Shown here: positions 6,267-7,499 of the stretch, one piece after another
How positions within the stretch are numbered: the first letter of the stretch is position 1
Layout of the letters: each line of letters opens with the position of its first letter
Source of the DNA: JBCBKZ01 sp039026975
Lineage (GTDB): Bacteria; Bacteroidota; Bacteroidia; J057
Assembly (NCBI GenBank): GCA_039026975.1
Contig: JBCCLI010000332.1
Span: 1 to 7,499 of the forward strand
Reading direction: 5' to 3'
DNA length: 7,499 bases
The notes under the pieces: model-generated
What the model was told of the DNA's origin: nothing
What the model saw: the letters and a program-made list of their open reading frames with translations, nothing else
Databases searched by the model: none
Program-made: the position numbers and the translations under genes

Positions 6267-6278
6267 GTGCTTAGGACT
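6259..6278. terminator. Perfect 9-bp inverted repeat spanning the histidine kinase stop codon
   Basis: AGTCCTAAG (6259-6267) and CTTAGGACT (6270-6278) are perfect inverted arms separated by two bases, and the left arm contains the TAA stop (6264-6266). RNA would form a 7- to 8-bp stem with a tight loop. No T-run follows directly, so it is not a textbook intrinsic terminator; a palindromic protein-binding site is an equal possibility. Confidence 0.4.
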
Positions 6279-6287
6279 CCAAACGCC

Positions 6288-6312
6288 TTCCAGCCTGGAA
6301 ACCCTTATTTTT
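6288..6312 (+). terminator. Small hairpin with downstream T-run, candidate terminator for the kinase gene
   Basis: TTCCAG-c-CTGGAA (6288-6300) is a perfect 6-1-6 inverted repeat; in RNA the stem would be 4-5 bp. A T-rich stretch (TTATTTTT, 6305-6312) follows after four bases. The stem is short and not very GC-rich, so termination efficiency is doubtful. The place, just after the kinase gene and before the next start, is appropriate. Confidence 0.35.
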
Positions 6313-6324
6313 CTCTACCTTGTA

Positions 6325-6338
6325 TGAGCTAAAGCTCA
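6325..6338. promoter_or_regulatory. Inverted repeat just upstream of the deacylase start
   Basis: TGAGCT (6325-6330) and AGCTCA (6333-6338) are perfect arms around AA, ending four bases before the ATG at 6343. As RNA it could cover the translation start region; as DNA it could be an operator. No obvious Shine-Dalgarno sequence is present. Confidence 0.25.
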
Positions 6339-6342
6339 AACT

Positions 6343-7499
6343 ATGATGTACAGACCACTCTTGTTGGCTTGTCTTATGTTATGCCTAATGGCCTGCCAGC
6401 CTATACCTACCCAAACCTTTGACTTGCTTATCACAGGGGGGACAGTGTATGATGGAACAGGAGGACCGGCCAAGGTTACGGATGTATGGATTAATGGAGA
6501 TACCATAGCCAGCATAGGCAAGATCTCAGGTGCTAATGCACAGCAGACCATACAAGCAAAGGGACTTGCCGTGAGTCCAGGGTTTATAAATATGCTTAGT
6601 TGGGCTACGGAGTCACTCATTGAAGATGGGAAGTCACAGAGTGGAATCAGACAGGGCGTTACCTTAGAGATTATGGGAGAAGGGAACTCTATGGGACCAG
6701 TAACCGAGGAGCGTAAGCTACAATGGATGAAGAGCCAGGGGGATATTAAGTATGACATAAAATGGAATACCCTGGGGGAGTACCTGGAATATCTGGAAGA
6801 TAAGGGAGTCTCCACTAATGTGGCTTCCTTTATAGGAGCAGCTACTCCACGCGTAAATGTGATAGGATTTGAAAATAGAGCGCCCTCAGCGGAAGAGTTA
6901 CACCTTATGCAGGAGCAGGTGAGGGTAGCCATGGAGGAAGGGGCTATGGGCGTGGCGTCTGCCCTCATCTATACCCCTGGATTCTTTGCTAAGACAGACG
7001 AGTTAATTGCTTTGTGTGAGGTGGTATCAGCGTATGAAGGTATGTACATTTCTCACCTGAGAAGTGAGGGGAAGAATATACTTACCGCTTTAGATGAACT
7101 CATTACTATAGCTAAGGAGGCGAATATTCCGGCTGAAGTATACCATTTAAAGGCTGCTGGAAAACAGAATTGGGGGAAGCTGGATACAGTCATAGCTAAG
7201 ATAGACTCTGCCAGAAAAGTGGGCCTACGCATTACCACGGATATGTATACCTATACAGCTGGGGCTACAGGCCTGGATGCAGCTATGCCTCCGTGGGTAC
7301 AAGAGGGAGGGCTAGGAAAGTGGATTAGCCGAATAAAAGATCCCTCCTTGAGGAAGAAAGTGGCTACAGAGATGAGACAGGAAGGGGAGGATTGGGAGAA
7401 TCTATACTATGCAGCAGGCTCAGCAGATAAGCTGTTATTGGTAGGGTTTAATAATCTAGACCTTAAGAAATATACGGGAATGACGCTAGCCCAAGTAGC
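6343..7499 (+). CDS. Lipoprotein amidohydrolase, N-acyl-D-amino-acid deacylase family (3' end missing)
   Basis: 385 codons are present and the frame is still open at the right edge; complete members are usually near 500-560 residues. The N-terminus has a good lipoprotein signal (LMAC, Cys18), so the enzyme should be anchored in the outer envelope. The small beta domain follows (FDLLITGGTVYDGTGGPA, 26-43; AVSPGFIN, 76-83), then GVTLEIMGEGNSMGP (105-119), YISHLRSEG (His238) and EVYHLKAAG (His268, Lys270). The 30-residue spacing of the two His residues matches the metal-binding His220 and His250 of Alcaligenes D-aminoacylase. The family hydrolyses N-acyl-D-amino acids. However, the usual HxH after PGFID is replaced here by NMLSWA, and the metal Cys position is Glu113. 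I remember the same NMLSWA variant from other Bacteroidota deacylase-like proteins, so it is probably a subfamily trait rather than decay. The substrate is therefore uncertain. ATG at 6346 is an alternative start one codon later. Confidence 0.88.
   Translation, partial: MMYRPLLLACLMLCLMACQPIPTQTFDLLITGGTVYDGTGGPAKVTDVWINGDTIASIGKISGANAQQTIQAKGLAVSPGFINMLSWATESLIEDGKSQSGIRQGVTLEIMGEGNSMGPVTEERKLQWMKSQGDIKYDIKWNTLGEYLEYLEDKGVSTNVASFIGAATPRVNVIGFENRAPSAEELHLMQEQVRVAMEEGAMGVASALIYTPGFFAKTDELIALCEVVSAYEGMYISHLRSEGKNILTALDELITIAKEANIPAEVYHLKAAGKQNWGKLDTVIAKIDSARKVGLRITTDMYTYTAGATGLDAAMPPWVQEGGLGKWISRIKDPSLRKKVATEMRQEGEDWENLYYAAGSADKLLLVGFNNLDLKKYTGMTLAQV

Noticed and set aside
6336..6968. Long minus-strand reading frame of 210 codons
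   Set aside because: It lies opposite the amidohydrolase, whose plus-strand frame shows clear family motifs and a lipoprotein signal. The minus-strand product is rich in Ser, Pro and Cys with no recognisable fold.

Overview
The window looks like chromosomal DNA from a member of the Bacteroidota, most likely Cytophagales-like; this is inferred from gene types and style, not from a marker gene. Supporting signs are a Bacteroidota-type exported protein cut just before Gln-Glu, an N-acyl-D-amino-acid deacylase lipoprotein of a subfamily I remember mainly from Bacteroidota, a short TPR-histidine kinase, a ParA with the start SIANHKGGVGKT, and mostly weak Shine-Dalgarno signals. No rRNA, tRNA, CRISPR array, transposase or phage structural gene was seen.

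Layout from left to right. (1) The minus strand, 1-366, carries the 5' end of an exported glycoside hydrolase family 3 protein that runs off the left edge. (2) Divergent from it, 443-3312 on the plus strand, is a two-gene operon. The first gene encodes a coiled-coil/TPR protein. The second, translationally coupled by an ATGA overlap, encodes a protein with a long helical N-terminus, one membrane span and nine MORN repeats plus a decayed tenth. (3) Converging on this operon, with only 8 bp between stops, a second two-gene operon on the minus strand (4595-3321) encodes a Soj-type ParA ATPase and a small basic protein. That small protein has a C-terminal ribbon-helix-helix domain and an N-terminus built from repeats of an acidic amphipathic motif. 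(4) A 414-bp AT-rich gap (4596-5009) holds several small palindromes and no convincing gene. (5) A plus-strand orphan histidine kinase (5010-6266) begins at a TTG codon. (6) After a short gap containing three inverted repeats comes the 5' part of a lipoprotein amidohydrolase of the N-acyl-D-amino-acid deacylase family (6343 to the right edge).

How they may work together: the ParA/RHH pair reads as a partition or positioning module in which an RHH protein takes the place of ParB. The coiled-coil/TPR plus membrane-MORN pair reads as an uncharacterised envelope or scaffold module. Their tail-to-tail arrangement could be chance; no sequence feature proves a shared function. The GH3 protein and the deacylase at the two ends are both exported, which fits cell-wall or peptide/glycan turnover. 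The most unusual items are the repeated motif in the RHH protein, the coupled coiled-coil/MORN pair with its paired-repeat architecture, and the loss of the HxH metal motif in the deacylase.
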